64,000 nucleotides of DNA, from positions 34,451,406 through 34,515,405 of the forward strand of contig JAPFBE010000002.1 in NCBI GenBank assembly GCA_034336665.1, written 5' to 3'. Origin of the DNA: Luscinia megarhynchos. Taxonomy: Eukaryota > Chordata > Aves > Passeriformes > Turdidae. Below the pieces are notes generated by a model. That model was not told the DNA's origin and made no database searches. It saw nothing but the letters and a program-made list of their open reading frames with translations. The position numbers and the translations under genes were made by a program. Position 1 is the first letter of the stretch; each line of letters starts with the position of its first letter. Of this stretch, positions 22,952 through 36,694 are shown piece after piece.

Positions 22952-25751
22952 CATCTCTGCAGAAAACCATTTTCAGTACAGATGATCAGAAAAGCCTATC
23001 CAAGACTGGCTGTTCAATAGTTTGAAAATAATAGAAATGAAGATGGCTTGTTGATGTAATGTAAAATGTAAATTGTTTATCCTATCCTGAAGTGATCAGT
23101 TGCTCTCTATTATTGAAAATGAATATAGTGTTTAACTCTTGTTTTTTATAATGTGAATGTGCAGTATTTTTTTATATTGCACGATCAAATCAATTAAAAG
23201 AATTAAAATATTCTGAAGAGAGAACTTCTAAGTTCATCCAGCTTTCTCCTGAAAGACTTTGTCTGTGCAGTAATATGCAGATTAATAAGGAAATTTCAGT
23301 CCTGACATAGAAAGATTGTTACAGCATGTGATTTTTCCAACTAATAAAATGCCAGTCTGAAATATCCCAGTTGAACTGACTAACTCTATTGCAAAGAAGC
23401 TAACAGTGTTTCCATGGAAAAACACAGCTCCATCAATAAGGTTTCTAAGCTTTATGATACTCCCCAAGAGGGAATTACATCCCGAGCGGATGAGGCAATT
23501 AATCTCTGTTTCCAACTCTTCGCTTGGAGACTTCTGACTGCAGTGAACAAAGCCCTTTAAAAGCAATAAAAAAGGGTTGCTCCCTGACTGCTCCTACAGA
23601 AATTTATAGGATATTGTTCGCACAAAGACATTTCCCAGTGGAATGTCTCTTTTCACTGGTGGGCTTTGGAAATTGCATGAATCACAAAGCAAGTACCTAC
23701 ATATGTGAACAGAGTGTGTTAGTATTCTACAAGAATGGGATGTGAGATTCTACGTTATATTTGGATTATTAGACAAGCCAGATCCTGAAAACATTTAATG
23801 AGGATGATAGTAAATGTGACAGCTCAACAACAGCAGTATTTGATTTCACATTAATTTATCTCTTGTGGAGAACAGACATATTGTTTTTCAGACACATCTG
23901 TATTCCTCAAAGAAAATCAATTCAAGTTGAAAGAAAGTTGAATGCCAGGAAGATCATTAGGTGTGATAAATGCATCTGTGAATGATCTGAGTGTGCTTGC
24001 TGAAAGAGAACAATTTCAGGAAAGACTGAAAATAAGGGAAAAGTTTTTAGGTCTGAAAAGTTTCCTGTTGGCAATATTAGTGCCAACCAACATGTCTCAG
24101 AGCTTTCACTGAAAAAATTGGAAATTTTTTCCTCTAATATTCCTGTCTCTTGGCAAGTAAAATGGGCAAATTAAGTCTGGTGTGATTAAAAGTAAATGCT
24201 TTAATTAACATTAGCTTTGCAGGACAGAATCCTATGTAGTGTAGGTAGATTAAATTTTGTTGGAGTAGTTTGCATGAAGAATGCACTTGTCCTGCAGCTC
24301 AGTTTAAATCAGCAGCTTAAAGTTTCTTCCGAACATAAAATAAAGATGTCAAGATACTCAGTATATTATATTTATTTTTGTTTTTCCCCTGATGGGCATG
24401 AACCCCAGATAGTTTTGTGGAGCCTGAGTTATTTTAGGACTCTTCTGCACTGTATTTCAGTGTGCTGGGAGAGAATCTGTCATGCATGTTATCTGGATGT
24501 TAATTGGGTTACAGGTGGAGAAGAACAATATTCTCAGTTAATGGGTAGTGTTTCCCATGCCACCAATGCAATTTAAGTAATCTGAATTACACCAGTGATA
24601 CCAAATGCAGAAATAAATAAATGGAATTACTTCAACTGATGCTCAAAATGTAAAAGTTGAATTGATTTGCAGTCTTTTCACTTGCAGCTAATGAAAAGCT
24701 TCCAAATATTAGTAGTATTCAGCAATCTGTATTATTTTAAAGTTCTTTGGGTCTATTGTTGCTTATGTTCTTATCTTGCTTGTCCTGTAACCTGTAAAAA
24801 ACATACAAAATCATCATATCTTCTAATTATCATTTTGAGGATAGACTGCTTAGTGACATTTTCAGTCAATTTATCTGGGTGATTTACCCATATCTGGAGA
24901 ATTTGCTCCAACTCAACATAGGAGTCTAGTTAATACACTAAATGTAAGGGATTTAATAAGGAAAAATGTATATTTTGTGGTTATGGAATTTAAGTTAAAC
25001 TGGAGAAGCAGTAGGATTTTTTTTTGAATGTGCATTCTGAAAGCCTTATGGCCATTCATGTGTATTAGAAAATGATTGATAGAGAAATTATGCAAACTGA
25101 AAGACTGAATTACAAATATCTTTAGTCACGGTACTCAGTGTATATTACGGCTTTTTGAAATGTTCCTACAAACAACTGGGACTCATAATTATCTATTGCT
25201 TCTAATGTAGGTACATGGCTGGTGCCTTTGAAGAATGCAGATGCATCTCCTCCAAATGTGTCAGACATGGATATAACTTGCCTGCATATATGAGCTTTGT
25301 ACAATTTGGCTGCTCTCCTCTGTAAAAAAGACCCTCCTTGATTGCAAAATAACACTCTGTTTTGACAGTTGCAGCTTTCTCAAATTTGTGTAGCAGAGAT
25401 TTCTCCAGCTTAGTCCTTTGATTATATTATTGCCTGCTTTTATCCTCAGTCAAACAGCAAGACTGAATTGAAGATTGACAGGAGTCATATATAGTTAATT
25501 GTCCCTTGGGAAGTACAGTGAAGGCATTTTCCTAGGTGGTTTTTACTGTTTCTGAATTGTAGTAATCTAAAATGGTCTTCTGTGTAATGAGTCTTTACGG
25601 GAAGTCTCTCCTGGAAACTTCACATACTAGTTCTGTCAGAAATCTGAATGCATATTCATGATTATTCCATTACTCTGCTTTGAACTGAAACAACATTAGT
25701 AACTGTTTTCTGTCAAAAACCTGCCCAACCACAAAATGTTTTTGAAATTCC

Positions 25752-25874
25752 TCAAAGAAACCCAAAAAACCAAACAAAAACCCCCAAGCATAAAAATCAA
25801 ACAAATCAAAAGGCCAATCACTTAAAAAACTCCCTTAAAATATTAAAAAACCCCCGACTTCCTCACAAAAACCA
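25752..25874. repeat. A/C-rich low-complexity tract
   Basis: Consists almost wholly of runs of A interrupted by C runs (AAACCCAAAAAACCAAAC, AAAAACCCCC). Similar tracts recur elsewhere in the window. Confidence 0.75.
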
Positions 25875-28800
25875 ATTAGTCAAGATGACTCAGCCTTCTT
25901 AAATTTTTTTTTAAACATATTAGTATTGAAAATGTAGGTAACATTTTTGATTCAATCATTATCTAAGTTGCAATTTTCTTTTCTCCTGATATCAGTATTG
26001 TTTTCAGTTAAATATTATTCTCTATATTTAAGACCCTTAAGTAGTTAAAACAAACACTTCTAAAACTGCATTATTAGCAAAGAACAAATGCAAAAAATTT
26101 GAAAACTGCAGCATCCTGGTGGGAAAGGATTTCCTATATATCTGGATCACAGCTTATGAGTGAAGGTGCTCTTACATCCACTTTTGAAGAACAGAGGTCA
26201 AGTAAATACCTTCTGCCCTACAGGGCACCTAGTGAATGCCACAGGTTCCCTCTCTATCTCAGAAAAATGTCACTAATTCCATACAGCTCCTATCATGACA
26301 GCTGGCTGTGCATCAGAAGCCAGCAGAAGCCAGTTATCATTCCAGACAAAGCCTGGCATTCCCAATGTGGGTTACTCCTGCTATTTTTTTAAATCAGATG
26401 TAGGAGTATACAGGAATATAGTACCTGAGGTTGAGTTTCATAGTGTATGTCATGGGTGTAAGAAATCATCCAGTCTGCAGACATTTTATTTATGGACAGG
26501 CACATTTCCTCCAGGAGGCAGGAAACCTGGGAAATTTTGTTCCTAAATGAATTAGTTTGGATTGGCTGGTATTCAAAATGATCAATCTTCCTGTTTGAAA
26601 TATACTAAGTTTCTGAAATATGTAGCAGATTTCTGAATATATAGGAAAGGCCATGTTAAAGGAATTCAAGATAGTATAAATTAGCCTTCAAATGTAAGGA
26701 ATTACTGTCAGCTTTGCTGAATAGTTTCCTTCACATTTAAAAGAGGTTCACTCCAGTAGGGTATCTCATTCTGAACAATATTACCCTATAATGCTTTCCT
26801 GTCTAGAGTTGGAATATTTCACCTAAGAGAAGCATGTGGTTGTCTCCTTATATAGACAACTTGCAGAAGGGAATGAGCACAAGGGATTTGTCTAACAGTT
26901 ATGGAATGCAATGGGTGCTCACACTGAGGAGCAGATGATTACTCAGTTTTTAATCCTGCAAAGCTTGCAGTTTAAAAATTATGATTAATGCAGAGAATGA
27001 GTCTTGAATCTTGGGTCCTATCCCATGACTGTTTTAAGAGACTAAATCACATAGGAAGCCTTGAGACTGACTCATTTTAAATGAGATTTATCATTGCTTT
27101 CCCGAAAAAAGCAAGCTAAGAACAATTTCTTTCACCTAATAAGGGTTGTACAGGTTGTGAAGTTACAGAAAAACCTTTCAGTCAGTGAAAGCAGGAAGGA
27201 AAAAATATCTAATTTTCAAGAAGAACTATCTCAAGGGACTTTTTTTCCTATGTTTCTAAAGTAATAGGAAATTTGGAAGACTGCTTAAACTATTTTGGCA
27301 CTTTGGGAGGGAGTGTAGAAACAATTGGCATAATGGTTTTTTTCAGTTTGCATATTTTATATCTATATGCACTAAGTGAGCAATATTTAGCAAAGATAGA
27401 AGCAGTTTGTTCCAGGAAGTACAAAATGAGATATGTTGACATGTGAGCACTGCTTTTGCACAGCAGAGGTGGCTGGTGCTCAGCACGGGTGTGCAGCATG
27501 TCCCGAAAGTGCTGGCAATGCCTGACCCTGCACGACCCTGCAACACTCCAAATCTGCTGCAGAGTCAGTCTGGCATGTGCCATGGTTCCTAGTGAGATAT
27601 GCAGCCAATGAAAAGAATCTGCTGCACCTGAAAACTCTGGTAATCAAAGTCTTCAGACTTGACAGCGTAGACAAAGCTTGCAAATGAAAGAAAACTCCTG
27701 GGGAAAGCCTTGATATGCAGGACCTACTTTTGGAGTAATCCTATAGCAAGTGGGATGTGCCCCAACAGAGAAACAATGTGAGAGAAAGCAATTAAAACTG
27801 GAACTAATCAAATATAATGCCAGTTGGTGCAACAAGTAATAATTTGATATTTACAAGCTGTTCTGATGTTGTAAAAGTCACTGAGGGGCTGATATAGAGC
27901 ACATGATATTTTCCCCAGCAGAGTCCATGCAAAATGATGGTAGTGATTTTAATTTGTAGGGCTGAGCCTACTTTCCTGGGGGTATTGACCCTCTGCTATT
28001 GTCTTCTCTTCTATGCTTCAACTTTGCAACGTATAATGAAGCAGCACAGAGGGCAATTTGCTCCCTTTCAGCTTTTTCCTTGGTGGCAACACCACTGTCA
28101 TCTGTCAGTGCAGCGGAGAGAAGATGATGAAATTTAAATTGACAGCTTAAAATTGACAATTTTATTTACATCTGTCTTCCATTGTGTTTTCAAAGCAGTT
28201 ATAGCTCTTTCCGAGCTGGATAAAGTCAGAGTAAAATATGTATATCAAGATGTGGTTTTAAATATGATTCTTAGTCTGAAGCTAACTTAATAAAGCACCC
28301 TCACTAATTCTGTAGAAGCTGGTTTTATCATTACTGCAGGTCTTTAGAGGGATAGCCAATAGTAGCAACAAATTAAAAACATTTTTTTCAGTATAAATAA
28401 CAATATATTGAAACCACTAATCTAGTATATTTATTTGCAAACTTAGATTTTCCAAGTTCATCACACATACAACTTCTTAAATAACCTCTTACTTTTTAAA
28501 TGTTAATAACTCCTATATTACTGAATTTGAGATAAACCAATTTCTTCACTATTTAAGAAGAAAAACGTTGGTCATTAAGTTCTGTTGTAGGTTGTTGATC
28601 AGTTTTCTTCCTCTGGGATCATAATTTTAATAGACCTACTTATCTTATAGAACATAATTTAGAAAAGAGAGAAGTTCTTTATGAATAACTGCATTGCTTA
28701 TTTCTCGCTGTGGCTGCAATTAAGTTGAGTTTGCTTGCTTTTCTAGTGCCTTTTAAGAGAAGGTACATCCAAAATGTCTCTCTTCCTAAAGTTCAACCCA

Positions 28801-31800
28801 ATGATAAATTTACAGAATGTCTAAGTGGTTGCCAGGCACTACTGACCAGAAGAGAGTTCAAAGTGGATCTTCCTTTTATAAGTAAAAAAGAGAAAATGAA
28901 CATGTGACTGAAAAGCTCTGCCTATTAATTTTATTCTTCAGCAGATTTTTTCTTTAATATCTGCTGTTTGCTCTTCAGACTTCAGGTGTCCCTGACCTAG
29001 TTGCTTGAAATGATACTGAATTGACAGCCTAGATAGTTTGGGAGAAGAAAGCTAATTTAGTGTGAGACAACCTTGATAAATCTTTGAAAGACTTATGGAA
29101 ATTTCTACTCAAACTCTCGTATCTGTGGCTCTATGAACTTAAAACTGAAGTTTAAAAAAATAATCCCCAAAATAAAAGTGAAATGCTGAGTGTGCATATG
29201 CTCTACTAGTTCAGTGAAGGAAAGCAGAGGTAAAAAATCTCCCAGACGTGATGCATAAAGCAAGAAGTGAATGGTTGAAAAGGAAAAGAAATTTCTAGGG
29301 ATGTACTTAGTAAATATTTCACAGAGTAAATGTCATATGAAAAGACAAATGCCAGGCCATTCAGGATTCATTTACACAGAGACATGCTACAAGTAAACAA
29401 GATTTTTTTTCCAATTTTAATGAAGTTTCTTCTGCTGGGAAAAATTGTGTCTGAAACAGTAGGCAAAGTGAATACAAGTTGATTTTCCCATGAGCAGAGA
29501 TGTCACTTTGCCCTGTGCACTAAGAAGCTGTTTGTGATGGAGTTTCAAAATTATATCTTCTGTCAGTAACTAAGAAAGCATTTGGCTGGTGATGGTTTGT
29601 CCTCAGTACAAATTAACTGGGGCTTCCACTTAAAATATCTAGTGGAGAGCTTGAGAACCACCGATGCCTCTTTTCTTTTTAGGAGTGTGGATAACAGAAG
29701 TGCTATGCTAAAACCCACCAAAGCCACTGCTTGGGAAGACTATTGTGTCTTCTCATATCTGCTCCCATATCTAATTTTCCCAGTGATATTTTGGTGATCT
29801 TCACTGGTAGGGGTGAAAAAATTGAAAAATAGATTGATTTTATGGCATTCATTTTAACAATTTGTTTGTCCTGTGTTAAATGCAAGGTATATCGCTGCAT
29901 GTTATGTTTATAAATTATTAAAAATAGTGTTTGGAATGAAAAAATACTGCTTTATACAGAACATGAAAACTGAACAGCATATGTCTTAAGCTGATTTCTA
30001 TTTTCATGTTGTGGAGACATGAATGAACAGATTTTTAATACTTTTATTTTATATACTGTAGTTTAAAAGTTACTGTTTCACTAAACTTGTGATACAGAGT
30101 AATGGTATACATTTATATACAAAAACCATGCAGTACTCAAAAAATGACATGGGGTTACTAAAACTGGCTGTACAGTAACATAACGAGAGTCAATTACATT
30201 ATTGCAGGTTAATTAAAAAAAAAAAATTCTATAAAAGCATCTGGTGCCTGAAGGTCAATAGTTTAATGCTTGCATGGACAACACAGATGTATGGTTTTTG
30301 AGTCATGTGCTGGAAATATTGACATCAGAATATGCTGAAGAGGAAAACACCCATGAGCTTAACCTTGAACACAGGGCTTGTTTTATGAATTCTTATGCCA
30401 CTTCTGTGATTACCTATGCACTTTCTTCACCATTGAAGCTCTAAATTTGGCGTGTTTAGATCTGTCATGTGTGGCAGGGATATATTTTTCATTGTGGATT
30501 ACTTCCCAAGTAAGGTGAAAGGGCCCTCTGTATGCTTGACTGGAAACTCAACCCCTGTGACTGCCAGCATTGCTTTTATGATACCACAACTGTAAATTTG
30601 GCCTTCTGATCTTCTATAACTGGCATTTGTTTTTTGAAATTCTAGCAATAAATTATGTTTTAAAAATCGGTTTAAATTGCACCTTGTGCTGCCTCATTGT
30701 CTTTCTTCTGTTAACCATGAAATTCAGAAAATTTCTCATGGATCTGTTCTATCTGTTTTGCTGCTTTAAAGCAAGTAGCAGGTTCTAGGAGAACCCCAAG
30801 CTTTGTCAGTACCTTGCATAGCTTTTTCATTTTTTTTCTCATCAAGCAAGAAGTAAAAAAAGTTCCTGTTCTCCCACAAGGCTTTTCCACCCTTTTTTCA
30901 ATCCTCTTTCTTATCTCTTGCTTGTTTTCCTTTCTTGGTATGGCAACTGCCATGGCTTTGTCCTTCACCAATTACTGGAAGGACACCTTTCCATATGTCA
31001 GCAAAGATAAAGACCTACTGCTGGCAAATTTTACTGCAAGTAACCCTGAATGCTGAGGTGCTAATTATAGCATTCAGAGGAAGCAAGAAGGATGTTAAAT
31101 CAATTGCAAAATGAGTGTGCAAGAGCATTAATTGTAGTAATTCAAAGTTATTCTGATAAAATTTATGTGAAGCTCATTTGGAAATTGTTCCAGCTTTGAT
31201 GAATCACAAGAGGAGAGGGAAGGTGGCTAGTTTTGCTGGAGAATGGGTCAAAGCCTTCTCCCTGGAATTTCTCTATGATAGGTATATTTCTGGGTGTCTA
31301 ATCTATTTTGCCCTCTTGAACACCAATGTGACTTCTAATTGGGTACATATTTGTGAATTCAACTGTGTTATGTTGTGAGTGCTGGTTTTTTCCAAGTGTT
31401 TCTCTATCACAGTCTTTTCCAAACACAATTAGCAAGCCAGAAATATTTTTTGTATTCAAATTTTACCTGTAAGCTTCCCTTTTATAGAGGTATCCATGAT
31501 AAATTAACTTTGACTCATCCTCTCTTGTAAATATTTGGACTATGTTGTTGGAATCTCTTGATACAATAAAAGTGTTCAGTGTTATTATTTGTTCTGATCA
31601 ATTATACTAACTCATCAATTTATTTTTCTACATTCTGTTTAAACTGGTGATAGTGAAGCAAAAAGTAAAACAATGTGTTTAAATCCAAGTCAGGGTGACT
31701 CAAAAGGAGAGCCTGCAAAGTCACACTGATGTTGCAGGGTACTGTACACCCAGCCTTATGGATTGGGGATGGCAACGCCAGAAGACCTCACATCAATCTT

Positions 31801-32141
31801 CAGGCACAAACAGAGCTGATGTTTTTAAATAGTTAAGTGTCTTCCCATTATGATTTATTTTGTTGGAATAAAAGTTTTTGGCTAGACATGGAGGATTAAA
31901 TGCAGTGTCCTACTGCTGTAGGAGGAGAAAGTACATGTAGGTCATAACTATTTGACCAAAGGAGTGTTTGTAAAACATTTGGATTGATCACCTCTCTGGG
32001 CTGTTATCCTGATGAATAGCAGGGATACTAAAACATTTGCAGAAGAAGAAAGCAGAGAAGTTAAAGGTGAAACACAGGATCTGGATCTGGAAGTTTTGTA
32101 TTTATTTCTTGTTTGTGAAACAACTCCAAGATAACTGTAAA

Positions 32142-32165
32142 TAGTAATAGTAATAGTAATAGTTT
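32142..32165. repeat. Short (TAG TAA)n trinucleotide run
   Basis: About four tandem copies of AGTAAT, ending against a T run. A small microsatellite; its exact limits are approximate. Confidence 0.7.
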
Positions 32166-35100
32166 TTTAAAGGGTTTATACAAAGCTAAATTTCCAGATA
32201 ATTGAATCTACCACCACGATAACAAGAAGCTCAGTGCAAGAATAGCAAATCCTGCTGGTACTTCGTGCAGAAACTATTCAACAGCATTAATATATATGCA
32301 GTGATATCCTAGCTAAGAATTGTAACTTGAGCTTCCATTTGTAAAGATGTCTTTGTTAATAATACTTGTTTCTATGGATCTGAGCATGTTGTTGCTGCTT
32401 TACTTATTTAATATAGTTTGAAAATGCTATTTTTTTTAACAATTGCTTTTCCTTCCTTCCTTGGTGCAATTGCAAGAATGTTAAGAGATTTAAAATTATC
32501 CTTGTCATATAGCATTAGTTTGGTGTTTTTGTTGTTCATGAAATATTATTTTGTTTTAAAGACTTCAGACTTTCAAAAGGCATGTTAAAGGTTGTTTTAA
32601 CTTACTTGGAACAATGTTTCTGATAGAAGTTATCTAAGACACCTGATATCTATGCTTCTGTTATCTGGAGTATGTCTTCAGCAACCAAATAAAAGCTTTA
32701 TTTTACAGTTTATTTTACACACTCTAGGTGCAGTAATCTAATCTCATTTACAATTTCTTTTTCTCCCCTTGCACCACCGTCTGTTCATTTTTTGATGAAT
32801 CTCTGATTCCCCAATTATCTTCCATGTTGTGTATTTCCTTGCTACAGTATTTTCAGCTTTTTTCCTTACCTGCCATCATGTGAGCTACTGAATCTGCAAG
32901 AGGCAGGAAGTGCTCTGGCTTTACAAAGCAATATAGTTACTACCTTCAACAGAAAGGCTAGTTAGAGAAAGTCACATCATTACTTTTCTTCACAGTGTAA
33001 ACCTTAGACATAAATTTACCAGTCTTTCAAACTTTGTGGAAATTGCCAAGTTTTTAACAAAGGGGCAGACAGTTGTGGTCTGTAAGTCTCACTTTCAGAG
33101 TCAAGCTAACAGTATCTGAAGTCTTTACCGTCTAGACTGAATTTTTTAGGTGCTTACTATCTACCAGGAAATTTTTGTGTAAGTTAGAGATGATATAAAA
33201 CAGTATTATGATAGATGAAATATGGTAGGGAAATGTAAACTGGTAAAAAAATGAGTCAAGCATACCTGGATTGTCATGTACCATAAAAGTGTGCTTTCTT
33301 GACTTTGAACACTGTGTCCCTGAAAAATCTGGCAATTTTACCATCAGCTGAAGACAGGAAAACTCCCACAAATTATCAAATCTGTTTTGCAGTGGAAATT
33401 TATATTCAAAATATTTGAAATCTGTACTACTGTATGAGGTGATAGAGTGCTTACACTATAAAGAAAGCTATGGATAGGAGAAGATATGTTATCTATCAGG
33501 TTATACAGGTGAGAGCAGAATCTAGAAAGGTTCCATGTAAAAGATTCATCTGATGTGGCTGCTACCCATAAAGCTCAGTTGAAGAATAGAAAGATATGGA
33601 CAGCAAGGCAATTCTGGAAATGATTTAGTACAAATTGCTCGTTCAGAGCAGGGCCTGCTCCAGAGTCAAATCCCAATTAAAGGTATTTCCATGCCAGTAA
33701 TTGTGAGGAGGAGGCGACTGCTCTCCTTTGATAGGAAATCCAGTGGAAGGAATGCAGTAGGTGAAATGGAAGAGTTTCCTTGTCTCATTCCCTCTGAACA
33801 AAACTGAGTGACTGAGAAGGGACCTATTTTCAGTTGAATAGGCCATATTTGTTTAATAATTTCAATGCATTCTGAGATCTGGTATATGCCTAAAAAGAAA
33901 TTGTTCAATGACAGGTTTTTATTGCTTGTTTTTGCCTCCAAGCCAGCTGTTTTGTAGGCAATCAGATTCTTGAACTGTTTGCTGCGTATCAGTTTTGGGA
34001 GACATCTAAAAACTGAGAAGTTTAATTTTTGTCCAAAATGGCTCTTACTAATTAGAGCATATTTGTCTCAATGTGAGTTAAGCAAAAGGTCAAGCGAAGG
34101 GGCTCTAAGAAAAGCAAAATACTTTTTCAAAGACAGTTATGAAAGATTATTTTGGCCCAAGATCTCTTTGTCTTTCAGTCATTCTCTAGTTCTTCAAGGT
34201 GTTAATACACCACTCTTGTCATGAAGGATTCCGATAATTCTGATATGTAGAAAACTTCCCATATATCCTTTTGAGAATGGATGAAATGGGTCTTATTCCT
34301 CCTTCAAGGGCAATAAAGCAGTTTGATGTGCCCTTTTAGAAGAAGAAATCTTAATATAAATTTCTCTGCATCTCATTGATACCAATATAGTTTTCACAAG
34401 AGAGGTTAATTTTGACAATCCCTAAGGATTTAGATGCAGTGACTACTTAAAAATTATTTTGCTCTCAAAAAAAAGATTGTTAAAGCTATTATTTTTGCAA
34501 GTGTCAGTTTTGTTTAGGGGAAAAAATGAAAAATTGACATGCACATAGATTGTGGAAATACTATACTTTGATGTTATTTCCTGGTAAAGTATTTTTAGTG
34601 AGTTTTTCTGCAAAATTTCCTTTTTGCATAGAGAAATGGTTTTGTCAATACCAAGTTCCCACTAATTTTTTGAAGCCTGCTCATTCTTCTGGTGCATTTG
34701 CCTGTGAAGTCGACATTTAAACTTGAGTCATTGGTTATTTTTGCATTTACAACTATACTCAGTTGCTTCTAGGCATCTTTTAGTGCTACAAAGTAATTGT
34801 GCTTAAAGAGAAGCAACTAAATCTTTGAAGATTGTGATGTTTTTTGTTCACCGTCTAGCAGCCTAGGTTTTTATAAATATTCCATTGATTCAGTTTGAAA
34901 GGGGCTGCAAAGGTGATAAATGCCAAAAATATGAAGACTGATGAGTTTCTTTCTATACTGTTTTTATTGGAAAAATCTGATTTTCACATAAGGTTCTACT
35001 TAAGATATGTCTTAAATGAGCGCTCTTCAGAAAAATTTGCTTTGTTGCTTGTCTGTGGCTTTTTAAGCACTTCTAGATCTTACAGCTTTGCTGATTAACA

Positions 35101-36526
35101 CTGGGATAATTTTAGCTCCTTTTTGGGGTTATTTTGGGCAGCAAGGCTAGGTGTTTTATAGAGGAACCATCCCAACTTCATTTATCCAGGACAGACATGT
35201 GTGATGAAGTAAGAGAAAAGAATGTGTAAAATCATGTACCTGCTCCCTATTACTTTATATTTTTGAGTGAAGTGTAATGACTTCACTAATGAAAGAAGTT
35301 TTTGTTTGTTTCCCAGAAAGTTTTTGCATTCTATTTGGAGTCACTGAGCACAGCATTTTGTTTAGTAGGTGGTGCTCATCTGGTGAATGATGCAGCCACA
35401 GAACTGCAAAACCTGAACAGGTAGGCAGCAATTCCATGCATTTTCTGCTGTGGGGTGGAAAACTGATGAAGGATCTGGACTGACATTATAGTGGGGCAGA
35501 ATATTTATATTTAAAACTCCTCTACTCCTTATGCAGCCCTTGGAGAGTATTGGCATTGCAGTGTAGTATTTAAAGTATCAGGCTGGTGAATCCTGAGGTG
35601 TATTACACTGCTGCACTTCAGCATGAGATTGTACAGAACTAGTCAAAATGGAAAATAATGAGATAGAAGAGCCTTGTAATTCCCCAAAAGAGCTTCTGTA
35701 GTCACTCACACCTCAGCCCAGAGTTCTGAAATGCTTTTCTGCCAGCTCAGAGTCTACACATCCAACTTGTCAAAGGCCTGAGCTTTTTATTTAAGAGAAA
35801 TAATTAGTGTTCATTCAGCTCTTTAAAAATGAAACTGGAGTAAATCAATGACATCCCTTTTTCTGTGTAATAGCCTAATGGCTCAGGGTATAAGCCATGG
35901 AATATTACTTCAGTGACATGTCATTTTTTTGTTTTTTGCAGCTCAAATTTTAAAAGCTAGGAAATAGAAGCTATCTATGTCCTTAAATTTGAAGAATTAA
36001 AATGCATTTGGAAATGAAAGTGGATAAATTGCTACTGGATAATACAATTTCTTTTTATCATCTGAAGGGCAAAAAATCTGTCATGGAAATGGACTTAAAT
36101 GTTGGTGTTCTCTTCTGCTGACTACATACTATTGATTTTTATCTGAAATAGTTTCTTATTACAACTTTGCTCATCATAGTAAGTGAGCTAAGTGTTTTTA
36201 ATCAATGCTTATTTAAAATAGCATAATATAAAAATATAAAATCTGAAGTTTTGTTCTTTAAGTCAGTGGTGAGAATTGGGCTGTATTAATGCAGTGTTGC
36301 AATTGAGAAGTTCAAATGCTGACATCTCATTCTTCCTGTCCTACAGGAAAGAACATTATCTTGGAAATTAGGAGGTAAAGAATCATTTCAGTTTAAGTAA
36401 AATCCTGCAGATTTGGTTAACTTTTATGACAGTTTGTCAATGAAATAGGTGCTTCCCTCTTGAATATTTACAAGATTAAAGTATCTTTTCAAGAATTATT
36501 GAAAATTATGTCCACATTACTTTTAG

Positions 36527-36694
36527 ATGCTACCAGCAGCCCAATATAAAATGAAATTGGATAGCCATTTACACCTGAGACAGGCCCAATATGCAGAAAG
36601 GGTGCACAATATGCAGGACTCTCTATTATTTTGTGTTCTGGCTAAACACAGAGACTTAGGGGATAGGGGGCAATGGCTACAAGTTGCTGCCTGA
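36527..36694 (+). pseudogene. Relic of CR1 ORF1 N-terminal region (55 codons)
   Basis: Opens at ATG 36527 directly after an in-frame TAG (36524-36526) and ends at TGA 36692-36694. The peptide is short, with heptad-like leucines and many Q, R, H and K residues, including QYKMKLDSHLHLRQAQY. CR1 ORF1 encodes a nucleic-acid-binding protein with an esterase-like domain needed for retrotransposition. Here only the leading part is open, and esterase blocks continue downstream in other frames. The start may be coincidental, because the ancestral ORF1 could extend further upstream. Confidence 0.5.

Larger units (their letters stand above)
22069..36526. other. Long unique AT-rich non-coding stretch
   Basis: No gene, RNA gene or recognisable transposon in 14.5 kb. 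Notable local items are a 16-bp palindrome at 22936-22951, an A/C-rich tract at 25752-25874, a GC-richer patch at 27470-27590, a stretch open on both strands at 30711-31056 (86 and 80 codons, unrecognised), and a short TAG/TAA trinucleotide run near 32142-32165. Open frames here reach 119 codons (24217-24576) and none resembles a protein I know. Confidence 0.6.

Noticed and set aside
26099..26546. Two adjacent overlapping plus-strand frames (97 and 83 codons)
   Set aside because: They are in different frames, lack any familiar motif and have no supporting splice or start signals.
30711..31056. Overlapping open frames on both strands (86 codons minus, 80 codons plus)
   Set aside because: The lysine-rich minus-strand peptide looked protein-like, but I could not match it to any gene or retroelement and saw no splice sites, poly(A) tail or start context to support it.
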